A stretch of 64,000 nucleotides of DNA, taken from contig JAKULF010000004.1 in NCBI GenBank assembly GCA_022661535.1, positions 3,968,001 to 4,032,000 on the forward strand, given 5' to 3'. The stretch is from Eutypa lata. Its lineage: Eukaryota > Ascomycota > Sordariomycetes > Xylariales > Diatrypaceae. Position 1 is the first letter of the stretch. Each line of letters starts with the position of its first letter. Below the pieces are notes generated by a model. The model saw nothing but the letters and a program-made list of their open reading frames with translations, was not told the DNA's origin and did no database searches. Both the position numbers and the translations under genes were made by a program. Shown one piece after another: positions 23,521 to 36,865 of this stretch.

Positions 23521-24694
23521 TTTACTAGGTGGATATTAGTGAGAGTCCCGGAGGAATGAAATTATTGAAATATAAATAAATGTAAATGAGGTGTAATAAA
23601 TGAGTGTAATTGCGCTCAACGCTTGAATTTGCTTCTTTGCAATGGAAACTCCCACAAATGCGTGGGTGGGTAGGAAGACGTGATTAAAACAAGAATTGAA
23701 CAATGAGTGCCTCGCAGGTGACACGCGGATCCCAAACCTAGCAATTTCATTGTCTTATTCGTCTAAAGTGGCGGGTGCACGGTCTAGAGCGCCCGAGGTC
23801 AAGGAGTGGTCTTTGCACAAAGACCTCGGTGTGAAGAGCGGCATATCGAAAATTGAGCGAGGTCTTTTGTTTTTCTCGTGAAAGCGATAGGTAGATCGAC
23901 GTGCAGCATAACCCCAGCAACCAACGTCAAGAAAAAAACAGAACATATTGCTACTAAGGAGAACAGCAAACATACCTGTTGACAAATGTCGACACAAGTA
24001 AATGTGTTGAATTGACAGTGTTCAAGTCCAGCTGGAAGCAGTGGAATAAACTTATAAATTGATGACACAGCAACGGCAAATACTACAGTCTGACAGCGAC
24101 ACACTGGAAGTATGGTTGGACAGTGACGAAACTTGTTGAACTGTCAAATCGCGAGGGATAATGAGCGAGTGCTTGCTAGAGCAGATGGTGGGTTCTGTAC
24201 AGAGTCTCGGCCGGGAGTTGGAAAAACGGGCGACTGGCGTCCAGGTGAGGGAATGGTCAAATGAAGAGAAATCAAGGAATGTATTGATCGATCCAGTTGA
24301 TCAGTGGTGTGAAGTAATTGTCGTGAGACAGGGCGTCACGAAACTTTCACTGAAGACTGACACGGGACGAGAGGAGATGGGGCACCACAAGTGAAAGATG
24401 CGGTGGTCGACTTGGATGGATGGGAGTGACTGTGTTGGGGTGGTTTCGTAGATGGTTATAAGGAATGTAAGTACGCCAAAGCGAACGCGAATGAGTGAAA
24501 AGGAATGGTCGGGTGGGAATTGAAGGTCTCACGAACGGGCGTGAATGCGGTAGGCCAAACCTGGGGATGAGAAGGGTGAAGGTGAGGAAAAGAAGGGAAA
24601 GCCGACTGTATGTAGTCGGGCAACAGGAACAGGGTAGAAGAAAAGAATCTCTTAATTAACGCGGAAGGAGGGATTGACAATGCAACCATAAGGT

Positions 24695-24719
24695 ACCCTG
24701 ACAACCCTGACAACCCTGA
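24695..24719 (+). repeat. ACCCTGACA tandem repeat (about 3 units)
   Basis: Three consecutive copies of a nine-base unit ACCCTGACA. Confidence 0.75.
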
Positions 24720-27700
24720 TTGATTGGCTTAATCTATTACCTAAGTAAGTACCCAACAGCGCGCCAAATTAGTTTGTTGGAGAGGAAGAAGTGGGGTAGA
24801 AATGGGCTGAAATGGTGACCTAGCAGGTGTTAGTCTAGGGGACTACGTTTGACTGGGCTGTATTGTACATACTACTAGGTACGTAGTAGGGTGTAGAGAA
24901 TTGTTTCTGCTGCATCATACATACATATGTCTTGAAGATATCCAAACAAACAAATAAACATTCAAGGATGAAAAGAAACATCCAAACGGCTTTGAAACCA
25001 CATACATCATTCGAATTACTAATAAGGTAAAATATATTAATTCTTACATCTAGATCTCTATTTCGATAGAGTATATACATAGTTAATTGTAATTAACTAC
25101 TGGCCTTCTAACTTCCCTTCCCCAGCCATACTTTAGATATTGTATAGAAACGTCATGAAGCCAACGTGGGTTCGTCCCTACGTAGTAATGTTGCGATCTC
25201 CGTTCGACCCCTGCCACGAATCTCTGGTACCTTGCAGCAGTTTCCCTTTCGAGCCAAGATGCAAGGTTGGGAATGTGGTGCTAAAGATCCTGGTCTTTCG
25301 GGACAAATGGCGGGGCAAGAAGCGCTAGAATGACACTCCGGGGCGCGCTGCATGGGTGTCAGGAGGGCGGTGATTCGCTGTAGGGGCTTTTAGCAGCCCC
25401 TCCTGCCCCTTGCTGTGGCTTGCCGCAGATCACCGACTTTTTTAACCTTCCCAAATATGATCAGACGAAGGAATCTCCTTGTACCTGCATCTTCTGAAAC
25501 GAGCTTAATCTTGCCGGTCTCTTCTGCTCCTGTGCGTGGCTGCCAATCGTCCCAGGATTTCTTATAATTACCGACTTCGCTAGCCACCAGCGATCCCGAC
25601 TATCATCACACTTGCATCTACTACTAAACAAGTCTAGGCACCCACTCATTCTTCGTATTGAATATGTAGGTAGATACATAGTAAGCGCCTCAGATTGGCA
25701 GATTGGCTAGCAGAAGAATCTATGGGATCGACGTCATACATAAAAGCGGCGGTTACACTACACTGCGAACTATTTAAGTGAGCAAGTAGATCCCTATGCC
25801 GACCTCAGCGTCTATGAATTAGACTCTGAATAGCGGACATTAAATATGTGAGCTTGGTTCCATAATTTGTAAATGTAAAACGTACTGCTCTTTAACCTGT
25901 ATGTGTATGAAGTGAAATGGTTTTTATTTTAGCGATCTGTCTTTATTTCTTTATTTTGTATGAGCAGAGTGGGAAAGAGGCTTGACGTCCACTTCCTCTA
26001 TTCCTGCGGAATTCCCTGAAAGTCGGTGGTGGTGGTGGAGACCCGGAAATTCGCACCCGGAATACTACCGACACCCGCTGCCCAGACTGGACCCCTGGAT
26101 TGTTTATGTACAAACTTGCATGCATGTAACTATGCAACTTTGTCTTCAATATCCCCATATTATCCCAATGTGACATATCAGCCTTATTGCTCAGAGCATA
26201 TTTTGACGTTTATCTTAGTTATATCTTCGATTAGGTAAAACATCGAAAGCAGAGCGGCTCTAAGTCAGGAATGCTAACTAGGTATGTAGATTCGATGTGA
26301 GTATCTGTGTATGTGCTTAGCATGAATGACCAATTGATGAAGGTGGAGATCCACAAATAAGCGTCAACCTTAAATGAAACATCCAAAGGCTTGGTACTGA
26401 GACAAGTCCTTCTCATCATCCCTTACCTACTGTCACAACGACGACCAACGCCTTGGTGGCTTGCGATCCTCTTAATAATTCCCGCACTCCGGAGAGCAAT
26501 CCTATGTATTCGAATTGTTGCAACGTCTCTATTGTCTGCTCTGCTGTAGAATTGCGTTATATGAACATACATGCATAGCTAACTTTAGTCTCAGGTGGGG
26601 TTTTTCGCTCGGGTGCTGTTTTCTCACAGACCTCCCGCGAGCCACTCCGCGCGTGGACTCCAATAAAATGTGCAGCATTCTTCCCGAAGGATTTCCACTT
26701 GCACCCTGAAAACAGAACATTCAAACATACGTAATTCGCTACTGATTTATCTGCGACTTGATCCTGCCCCGTAAATTAAACGCATACCTACCTAGTGCTA
26801 GCAGATGGGATCGCAACGCAAGCAAAGTCAGGTGTCGGCAGGAAGAGATCCTAACGAAGAATTACTTGCATGGTCTAGAACACCGGAGAATGCCTGGGGT
26901 CTATCCCTGTACAATAACCTTAAAGGAGGTCATCGCCAGTGCAGACCCGGCCGCGGCCTCTGTGTGTGGAACCTCATACGGATTTGATGGTTTGTTTCCG
27001 CTAAGCCGGAGAATTGTACGATGGGCACTGCGCGACTGGATATGGATGAGTTCGGGTCTCACGGATCTTGCGGCCAGTTAAAGGCCTGCCGCGAAGCCTG
27101 CCGCGCATCCAGGCATCTAGAGCTAGTATGTAAGGGTTCCAAACTGTCAGCTTAACAGCAGCACCAGCAGAGCCTCTCCTCCTAGACCAGGTTAGTATGT
27201 GACCTTGTCTTATTGTATCATGACAAAGTTGAATCCAATCAACCCCCAGATCGCGACGCCAACACGAGATGACTGGATTAGCCAGTTGTTTGGTAAACTC
27301 CGATTTTTGTATGGTAGCAATCCCATTGGTTGATAATTGAGACCTCGTTCTCAGCCCCGTCCACTACATTGTCCCTCGTCCTATCTACTCATTTTTCAGA
27401 ACAAGGGTCACGGGACAATATCGCATATGTTCTAGGTATGATTCGAACCTTAACGACATCTGTTGTATTTGCGCTAACCAAGTATTACTACCAGTCTGCC
27501 AGTTAGAAATTCGCAATGAGATAAAAGCAATCGCTCACAGTGTCAAGAGTTGGTGACTTGAACACAACATTAGTGTTACCCCATTCTAGGTATATTACCT
27601 AGGTACATTCAGTCCGTTATACTGCTTTGTCCCGTCGAGTACCACAAACACCCGGCATGATGATCTCCCGTTAGCAGTATCAGCTCTCCGATTGGGTTGG

Positions 27701-29499
27701 TTACACGAACCGTCGTGGTCAGAAACAGGGCTGATTCTTCACCCTTACCTTTTAATCTCCTCTTTATTTTTTTATTTTTCTTTTCTGTCCGAGAGGCATA
27801 TCCCAGTGTTTGCAGGTTCCATGAAGTCTAGATTGCGGACTTTTAATTTTGCCCCCCTCGAAGATAACTATACCGCACGTCATCTTCCATCGGGGCATTG
27901 GAAACTGTCTTACTTCTGAAGGCGGACAAGCAGAATTTGATACAGGATCTTGTGCAATCAAGATTGTGTCTCCCCTCAAAACCGTCGCATATTGCTATGG
28001 TTGTTTCAAGTGTTCGCAGGCAGGCTGTAGGCAGGACGGTCGTGACATTGCATCCATCCTAGCTCCTAAATCCCGAGTCGCCGATTCTACATGCTAAGCT
28101 CATGTGCTAAGGTTTTTGTGTGACCGTTGTGGAAGTCAACGCGGTCTCTCATTCGAGGGGACAGAAGTCTTTGTACGCCGTGGATACTCTTTGGTACCTA
28201 CATGACCTACATGATATGTACCACATGTATGTCGAGCATGAAAAGATCATTTTCCCTCCCATCGGTTCGAGCCCATTCGGCATTACATCAGATTTTCGGC
28301 CGCCCTTACATAAAATACAACAGATATCACCTGACTCGGGGTGCTTAAGCCGATGTATGTGCCAGCCTGTTGGTATTCAAACTACCGACGAGGCACAGGA
28401 GCTGAGGAGTAAGTAACACCTGTACAAACCATGCTATGAGTCTAATACACGTATTTAATTTAAATATATCGTTACACACGTAGTGACATATTATGCGGCG
28501 GTCCACTCGGCGTGTTTCGTCGGACCCATAGCTGATTCTTTATATGATAGATAATACGCTATGAGAAGAGTGTCATTCTTTAACCTGGGATGCCACATAG
28601 TGCACTCCGACATGAACCGCATAGAATCTACGACGTAGACAGAGATATGAGGCGTCCATATTTTGCTTCTGGCCCCCATCGGGCGAGGCGACTGGTTTCA
28701 CAAGGTCCGTTACCAAACGGCATTTGCAAATCTACCGAAGATATGGACGACGGTATCTTAGCGTCAATATATTGCCATCTGTGCTAGGACTTTGCGCAAA
28801 TTGAGCTACAGTTCTGTTAGACAAATCGGTTGAGCGACGAGAACATCAAGTTCCTCATTCTGTTGCACCCGCCTGACCCGACGTTCTTCGTAAGAGGCAT
28901 GACAAGGTTCCCTAACTAAGTATGTAGTATGTCCTACAGCTGACAACGACGCCATACTAGATCTGGCAGGCAGGCAAGTGCCGAAGAGATTGTTGTACAT
29001 AGCTGCTAGAACTTGGTTGCACTAGATGTGAGCTCTGGTTTCTATCAGTAGCTAGCTATTGCCTCATATGTCTCAAATTTTATGTTGGGCTATCTGATGG
29101 TCCTGGAGGCTCATCGCTGAAAGACATCAGAGTAATAACACCTTTTCAAATCAAGGTCGTTGGAAAAGAAAGGGGAAAAAACTACATTGAACTATCTGGT
29201 TTGGTTTGGATAAGCATCCCCGAGTACCTTACGCAATTTCTGAAGTTGTTTATGTGATGTTGCAATAAAGCAGTGAGTATTCGTTTTTGCTTTGAAAAGC
29301 AGCCTATGCCCTCGTTTTTACGTAAAGAGGTACGACTGGAGTGAAACGAAGGGTTATGTGTCGTGTTTTTTTCCTCTGCTGGAAGATGGACCACTATCTA
29401 CCTGTTTTGTATTTTCCTATTCGGGATGATAATGGGCCACAAGTCAGCTTCATTACCAAGGCGGTCAAAGTGTCTACAGCTTATGTACAGACACACAGC

Positions 29500-29785
29500 T
29501 TACAGACCTACGTAGGGCTGGTAGGTCACACCTACAGACCTACAGACCTACAGACCTAGATAGTCAAAGCGTAGGGAAGGTTAGCAACTGCCAGGCCACT
29601 TAAGTTATCAACAGCTTCAAATGCTAGGTCGTCGAAAGGCTTCACCACTTACTGAAGTCTTTAAAGCAAAGTCGTCGAAGCTAGGTGGACAAAGCCTAGG
29701 TTATCTACAGCTCACCACACCTACAGACCTACAACCTACGGACCTACAGCCTACAGACCTTCACCATACCTACAGACCTAGGTGG
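29500..29785 (+). repeat. CTACAGAC-type minisatellite in two blocks
   Basis: Arrays of CCTACAGA at about 29505-29558 and 29715-29785 are separated by about 150 bp of non-repeat sequence. Each block ends beside a GTxxxCAAAGCGTA motif (near 29563 and 29783), suggesting that the flank was duplicated together with the array. Frames through it are artefactual TDLQ repeats. Confidence 0.7.
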
Positions 29786-30915
29786 CCAAAGCGTAACCCG
29801 TATAATCCATTACAGCTGAGGTGCACTACCACAAAGATAAAGGGGTCATATCGTAAAAACAACTTTGGCATTAAGATCCAAGAACTACCTTAAAGAGAAT
29901 GATCTTGCGTTGAGTATTCAACTATTGGGACGCTCCCTAATAGATTCCATATATAATATATGCCGTCTTGATACATAGCTTTATGTCGATGAACGTTCTA
30001 ATAGCATCAGATCAATGATTTTTTGAATTCCTTTGCAACGCCTTATTTTGCCTCATTCTGTTAGCGCATTTCTGGCCAATTATGACAACCATTAATTCAT
30101 TACATTTACTTATACTTTATTTTGTATTCTAATATATGTGAGATGCAGAGCGTACGGAAGTAGGCTAGCTATGCTTGTACCTTTAGTTGCTAATCATTAT
30201 TATTTTCTTACTGATTTCACGAGCAGTTGTGTTATCTACTAAGTGAAAAAGGAAGGGTAAGGGAGTCCGCGAGCGCCCCTTTCCTTAATACCTTGCAATT
30301 GACTGTTCTAGCCCCTTTAGGATGACGACGGCAAGCGCGTTAGCAAGGACTGCGCCTGTGAAGAAGAGTTCGTGGTTTGGATCGGCGCATTCGACAAGGA
30401 AGTGAGGAAGTGACCGAGCTTCGGAGCCGTGAGAAATCGGACTGCTTGAGGAGACGGATGGATTACATGTGGGCCATTTGTAGTGAGCCCGGCGCAATGA
30501 CCACTAGTTATATGTGACCAACTGAACTTGTTGAAGGGCGATATCTCCAAACGGTTGAACGGCTTTGATTTGTTGCTAGGAGTTGTCCAATGCTGGTCAC
30601 TGAGCTGAGTGTAGGCAGTGCTAAATAATTTACGATCAGCTCTAGGTTAGTGAATTATTTGAGCCATTGACATCGACCATAGCGTTCATCATATAAGACA
30701 TAAGAGGTTGATGCGTCTAATCAGTTATATTATCTGTCTATCAATGTTTATTCTACTTCAACACCCAAAAACAACCGGAAATACTTATACAATGCTAACT
30801 CCCGCCCCCCCCTCCCCCCAAAACAAAAAAAGTACTAATATATGAAAGAAACCAAATCCGTCCAATGATATGATCCTAATTCACCAGCCCCTTCATGGTC
30901 GATTCCATCACCCAT

Positions 30916-31974
30916 CTAGTTACCAATGACCAGGAGGTCCCAGTTGTTGGGTTCGACGTAAGGGGCCCTTTGCTCATTGGGCGGCTGGTTCACACCGGGG
31001 TCGTTGGAGCCGCAAGCACCGTCACAGTGGACGAGCTTGTTGATGGGCAGACGGAACTCGAATTCCTTCTGGCCGCGGACACAAACATTGCCATCGCCAG
31101 TTTGCTGCTGGACCTTGTTGGCATCGCCGCACTTGTTGCAGACGCGCTGGGCCTGGCCCCAGATGTGCAGCACGCGGTCCGCGTACCAGACCTGATGGCA
31201 CAAGTTCTCTCTCTCTGTGCCGTCGTTGGTCCAGGTGCAGGTCGCGGCCGAAGAATCTTGTCGGCAGATGTTCGTGAGATGGTGGTCAGTAGTTGCCCAA
31301 TTCTTGCTGAGGCCCCCGCTTGGTGTAAGGTCAAAGCTGTACTTCTCGTCCGGCCCGAAACCAATGCCTAGCTTGGCCGAGAGATCGATGATCTTCACGT
31401 CCCATCCCGCAGTACTGGTTGTGCCGGTGATGCTGCAGCTCTGCGCCAAACTCGTCACTGCGATGCTGCACGAATCCTTGGGACCAGCTGGACAGTTGAC
31501 AGCAGACCCGGTCGGTAGCCAAGAAAAGTACTCGACCGCGGCTTCGACAAGATAGTACTCGGTCCAACAATGGTCTGCATTGTGACCGGTGGTGCAAGCA
31601 TCGTCGTTGGCGCCCTTGTCCTTGGGGATCTTGACGCCGTAATTGACCGGCCACTGGGGCTTCGGCGTGCCTGGCGTGCTGGGGTCGTCTTCGCAGCCCG
31701 GGATTTTGCCTGGGAAGTCTGCAATCGAGGCGCGCTTGGCGAGCTTTAGAATTTCATCAGGAGAATATCCTAGGCCGTCGATGCGGAAATTGGTCGAACT
31801 GGTGGTGCTGTCGCTGAGGAGCTCGATGTTGACAGGCTTCGCATCTTCGGGGTTGCGCCCGTATTGGCCCCAGGGGTCGATGACGCCCTTCCATGGGTCG
31901 GCCGGCTGTTCTGGAGTCGGTACGGCGGCTGCCAGGGAGGCAAGAGCAACAGTGAATGGGACAATGTAACGCAT
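30916..31974 (-). CDS. Secreted Cys-rich protein of unknown function
   Basis: The frame extends upstream to 32070, but the ATG at 31974 begins a clear signal peptide (MRYIVPFTVALASLAAA), so I choose that start (352 residues). The mature part has a proline-rich start (VPTPEQPADPWKG) and a possible propeptide ending KR near residue 84 (LKLAKR). The Cys-rich body has about 16 cysteines in spaced groups (CTTGHNADHCW, VCNKCGDANK), with Gly/Trp-rich strands. No membrane segment or GPI signal is seen. I do not recognise the family; a large Kex2-processed secreted protein or effector is possible. Confidence 0.8.
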   Translation of the reverse strand: MRYIVPFTVALASLAAAVPTPEQPADPWKGVIDPWGQYGRNPEDAKPVNIELLSDSTTSSTNFRIDGLGYSPDEILKLAKRASIADFPGKIPGCEDDPSTPGTPKPQWPVNYGVKIPKDKGANDDACTTGHNADHCWTEYYLVEAAVEYFSWLPTGSAVNCPAGPKDSCSIAVTSLAQSCSITGTTSTAGWDVKIIDLSAKLGIGFGPDEKYSFDLTPSGGLSKNWATTDHHLTNICRQDSSAATCTWTNDGTERENLCHQVWYADRVLHIWGQAQRVCNKCGDANKVQQQTGDGNVCVRGQKEFEFRLPINKLVHCDGACGSNDPGVNQPPNEQRAPYVEPNNWDLLVIGN

Positions 31975-32222
31975 AATTGTTGAGATAGATACTGATCTGG
32001 AGGAGCTCAAGAACTTGAGGACTTGGGGAAGTGAGAAAATGCGGTTCAATACAACCCACCAAGGACACAAGGGAAGAGGATGTAGGAAAATAGAGTATTA
32101 TTGAGAGTGTTTATGAAGCTGTTTAATAATAAGATGAAGATTAGAATTTAAGGCCGGCATGGCGGTCCTTTAAATATTCAAGTTTCGTCTTGACTATGGT
32201 GACTACAGACTATGGCCAATAC

Positions 32223-32447
32223 TCAATGTCCTCTCGTACTGCTCTGTGGCCCCGTATTCCACTCCCTGAAGTAGTGAGGGTAGAGCATGTGTCTGAACAG
32301 GACGTTGTTGGGGACTTCGTAGTGCTTCTCGATGTTGGTGTGGCCCTTCTGCTTCAGCTTCTCCTGCCGGCGCTGCTCGTTACTGCGGATCTCCCGCAGC
32401 TCCTCGTCGGAGAAGTAGTTTTCGGTGAGCCCGACGTAGACAGACAC
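32223..32447 (-). pseudogene. Fragment resembling a steroid 5-alpha-reductase-like (DUF1295 type) protein
   Basis: A 74-residue minus-strand frame has DEELREIRSNEQRRQEKLKQ, KHYEVPNNVLFRHMLYPHYF and then REW. This is the order seen just before the C-terminal membrane helix of fungal 3-oxo-5-alpha-steroid 4-dehydrogenase-like proteins. The rest of the enzyme (N-terminal helices and the terminal segment) is not found nearby, so it looks like a broken or transposed fragment. Recognition is from memory of the motif. Confidence 0.45.
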
Positions 32448-35400
32448 TTACGCCGTATCCATCTTATTCTCAGCCGTCTCTTTCGAACATCAGCAGCCCT
32501 CGCCATTAAGCTTCGACAGAACAAAGAGTTGAATCAAAGTACCTCTGCTCACCGAACAGGCCAAAGTCCGCCAAGCGCGAACGATTATTGGCATACACTG
32601 GGGACGAATGCAATGCCACCCTCCAGGCGCATGATGTTATACAGTATCCCCCCGGTATTATTGTATGAGGGTCTGGTAACTCCCCTAGATCTAGCACCTA
32701 ATATCGTAGGTATACCTATATCTATCTTCATAGAAGATGTTTCAATTCGAAATAGATAGACATAAAGCTTAATTGGTGATAATCGCCCCGTAGTATCGAG
32801 ACCCTCATAATAATACGGGGGCAGGGGGCGACTGTAGAGACCTGTAAATGAGAAATACACTCTCACGGTGAATGCAGTGCCTGTACTGAGTACAATAAGC
32901 CGCCACTTGTGGGCAAAATGACTAGACTCTTAATAATAAGTCGGCAGCTTAGAAGTGGTACGTAAACATCCCCAATCATCTTTCACAAGGCCCTCCCTAT
33001 TGTGTATCCAACCCGAGACACCGCCTCACCTATTCCAGGTAGTTAATGACGTATATTTCTAGTTACGTTGTGTTTACGTCAGTCTACGAAAACGCAAGAA
33101 GTTTTATTATATTTTTGATAATTACATATAGTTCAACACATCCGTCTGGTGGTATACCTATACAATTGGAAAGATCCGTTTATAAGATACGAAAGATTGC
33201 ATAAAAGGCCTGTAAAGACAACTAGGAAATTTTATCAATAACTTTTATATTAAGGCATATAAAGCTGTAAGCAGGTAAGGTCAATTTCAGGACTCAGGGA
33301 AGCTTGGTGTATTGTAGGACATCTATAGTAAAAATCGCTAGCTAGGTATTTGTATGGCATTTCTACTCGAAAGGCCCTTTGGAGCTACATGCAGCCCCTT
33401 TGACCTGGTGGCTGGAAGCAACTGATTTGCCACACTTGCTGTACGCCCAGTTTGCTTACAAAAGCTATTAATACCGACAACAAGATATTGTAAACCGCCG
33501 AAATAAGCTGCTGACAGAAAGTATTTTTTTTGGAGAAAGTACTGTGTAACCCATTATAAAAGCCCCTGCATAGTGTATATAAGATTTACGCCCGTAAGGA
33601 GAAGTCTTACGAGTATAACGCTTACGGGTATGAAGTCACGGCCTGATAGACCAAGATGATTGGCTATCCCGGTTGTGAAATTGAGCGATTTGAGGTCAGC
33701 GGAACAGAAACCTTACATTCAGGGATGAGATATAGAATGTAGCACACGAGAAACCATTAACGGCATCATAGATTTTTCTTTGTTCTAATGCTATCTCGGG
33801 TTACGGATCTGAATCGCGCGAGATTTTAATAGACTGTCAAATCGGAGCATGCGAATAACACGTCTAGTAGTTCACCCCTTTTCTTATGCTTCTAAAAGCG
33901 CATATTGTTCCAAACCCGCCCCTCATATTTTCTTATGCGTCAAGGCCTATAAAAACATCCTAAGGCTTTTCTTGAGCAATTGGGTCTAGGAGGGCGATGT
34001 AATATTTTTCGAGATTAAAGAACAGCGACCAAGGGTGGACATTTTATAGTGCAGTCCCCCCCAGAACTCCATTCTACCCACCACTGGCCCAGCCTCTTCA
34101 GTTAAACCTAATAAAATATCTGACAATATGTAACCACCAGGTCTACAAAACTCGCATACGTATCCTCCCCCAAGCCTCTGCGGAATTCATACGACCAGCG
34201 TAGGCCAACCGCCGTCTGTCTTGACTCAGAACTTTAACTTACGTACTTACCCTAAAGGTTTTACTGCCAATTAATCCGCTGCTCATGTTTCCCTCGCTGT
34301 CTCTACAGAAACTCATATTTACCCTACTGTGTAAATTTTCGTGTTCGTTCTACCTACCTTACGTTGCAGTACTCCCGGTTAACGCGCCAGTCCTAAAGGC
34401 TTAGAAACCACTCCATCCACTCAGGAGGAATCAGCTAGTCGTAATAACATGTCCACTGTCGCTTCCAGTGCTCCTCCAAGGCGGCTGCTCTAATCATTAC
34501 ATTCGAAGACTGGTCAAAAGCTGAAGATATAATCGCAACAACATAGTCCATCATATCCGACCCCCCTTTATTTCAACTTGACGGGTCGTCTTTTTCTTGC
34601 CATCCTGTCGTACTTTCACATCAGGCCCGCTTCAGTAGATTCGCTGGTCCCAGTTGTTATGCCTTGTCCTGGTACCTTGTTCTATACAAAACCACGGCGA
34701 GGTTTTTCTATAAGCTTGGCTTGGGCGGGACTTTAGGTACTCTAACGCTAATCTCTCCTACCCCGGTAAAAACACGACATATTTCTGATCAAGTTGACTC
34801 TGAGACGGTCGATACTTCGGGGCAACGTTCATGGTTGGTGCAAAGATAATTAATATAGTACCGTCTATACAAACCTCACCAGAGCCCTCGCCCCACCAGT
34901 CACAGCTTCGACACCTTCTACTATTCTCCCCAGTCATCTAAATCCAAGATTGCCCTCAACCGTATTACTCCTGCTCTAGGCAGCTAGGTCCTACTGAGCC
35001 ACCATCTCGCAACAGGAAAATATCTACGACAACCAAGGTCTCACGTTAATTTTAAGTTTATTACGAGTTATTTTATCTTAAAACTCAATATATTATAATA
35101 TAAAAAAAGGGCGAAAAATCCCCAAATGAATTTAGGCCGTCGTAGCGCGCACAATAAAATATCCTTGAACCCAACTCATCTTCCCGGCTTCTCTATCTGT
35201 TGCCAACGTATAATTGTGAAGACATTTTACCCCGCACTCTTATATACATGCTACGCTATCTGACATGTAGCAAGCCGGGTCGCTTGTTATCTGGGGTCCC
35301 TGCAGATGCCGCAACGCGGAAAACGTGTAACGACCTATCTGTCTAGACTAACGACATTGTAAGACGGACAATATCAATTCCTGGCTAGTCGGGTGGTTTA

Positions 35401-36865
35401 CTTTCACCCTGCGAAAGCCTCTGCCGGCGCTGCGTACGGAGTCTGGCATTCTCGTAGGAAGAGAGGCAGCCGTAATGCGATATATGATATAACCATACAT
35501 ATGCACAGCCAAGCCGGCTCTAGACAGTCGATATGTGCCGGCTGGGAAGATGGAGTGTTATACGTATATAACATTCATTATATGTTGGATTGTTGGGAAT
35601 CACGGCATGCCTAGAAACTAGATGGATGGATAAACACATACATAAATATCGGAAAACCAAAGTATGTGTAACTAGCTACCTACCTATTTCCTAGGGTTTA
35701 ATGATATAGTAAAGCTCCCTCCCCGTTAATCACCATACTCATCTAATGTACTTGCGAGCCTGTATATATTACTAGAAGCTTGTATCTACCGTCCTGAGGA
35801 GGCAGCAGACAGGAGACTGATTCAGAATACACTCCGCGCGGTGAGCAGCCCCGCTGCAGCGTATCGTCATATACCATACCTTGTACACCTAGAAACGTCG
35901 TGTTTATGGATGAGTAGGTAAGTGGCCTACATATATACATACATATATACATCGTGGCTCTGTAGTCCATGTGTGTAAGGTCTTGTTGGCTTATAGGTTA
36001 GCCACATACACGTGTGCTAGCTAGCGACCTCGAGACTGAAGCTCCCTACTCCGAATGAATAAGTAGTGAGAACTGACCTCACCAAGAGACCAGGCTGTGA
36101 TTCCGTTTCACTTAAGAGTGCTTGGATGGGGGTCTGTTGGTAGCCTTGCTGCATTCATCGTCTTCCCCTCTTTCTGGCCGTCCGTCGTCCGTCGTCCGTA
36201 CATCCCTCTCCCTGTCTGCCTGCTGCAGGAATTATGCCACGCACCTATATAAAAAACAAGTCGGCTGAGATGCCTGCTACACATGTTCGTAGGATCTAGC
36301 AGCAGCGTGTACTTTGCGAAGTTGGCTTCCGTAATCATATGTAGGGCTAGTCGATTTCGACAACTATCATACAACTACCTACACAGCTGGTATAACTACA
36401 TGTTTTACTTATATGATATGCCCTCGCAAGTACTTGCTATACGGGGGGGATGTTGCGACGGCTTTCTTCGGATGGGTTCCTTTGTGCATACATGACAGTG
36501 ATTAGCGTACATAGAGCAGATGTGTCGTCTTCTCACATTGTCGGGAGTACCTAGATATTCAACCATCCATACAATCATTGAAGCCAGCCATCCTCGAACT
36601 ACCGTAGAACGTACCTATCCAATTCGTGCAAGGAACTTGTCGGTTGCCATGAGCGATATTCTCTCTGGTACGATGACATCATAGCACTTGGTTCGAGGAT
36701 GCCATATGGGTTTGGTGTGTAGCTTGTCTTTTAAATTTGGAATTCCCTTGGTATTTACTGCTCTATGTACAGAAACCACCCTTTCCTCGCAGTTAACAAC
36801 ATTGAATCTATTTTTTTCTTTCTGTTCTTTCCTTTCCGTTGGCCTCAACACAAACTGAAAGTACC
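32448..36865. other. 4.4 kb gene-poor region
   Basis: No supported gene. It contains copy 2 of the dispersed repeat, an A+T stretch (35040-35110), and many TACCTA/ACATAT words at 35640-36060. Frames at 34664-34849 and 35393-35614 have no motif. Confidence 0.5.
33292..33478 (+). repeat. Dispersed repeat, copy 2 (copy 1 at 10249-10405)
   Basis: Shares ordered blocks with the copy at 10249-10405 in the same orientation. This copy is about 30 bp longer because of an insertion around 33360-33395. Confidence 0.6.

Larger units (their letters stand above)
23521..30915. other. 7.4 kb gene-poor region
   Basis: I find no gene I can support. Open frames reach only 60-107 residues, lack introns or motifs and often overlap antisense. 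Short frames of unknown status include 26758-27081, 27849-28097 and 28120-28416 on the plus strand and 25390-25679 and 30285-30550 on the minus strand. Features seen are a CCCTGACAA tandem at 24695-24719, a CTACAGAC minisatellite at 29500-29785, and a C-rich tract near 30800 just past the next gene's stop. Confidence 0.5.

Noticed and set aside
26758..27081. 107-residue plus-strand frame
   Set aside because: Two overlapping frames of similar length, no motif and no splice context.
27430..27450. GATTCGAACC resembling a reversed tRNA T-loop
   Set aside because: The neighbouring bases do not form T, acceptor or anticodon stems on either strand.
30979..31555. Plus-strand frames over the secreted-protein gene
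   Set aside because: Shadows of the minus-strand gene, which has a signal peptide and Cys spacing.
33588..33633. CCCGTAAG...CTTACGGG inverted repeat
   Set aside because: Only 8 bp arms with a loop of about 20 bp, away from any gene; likely chance.
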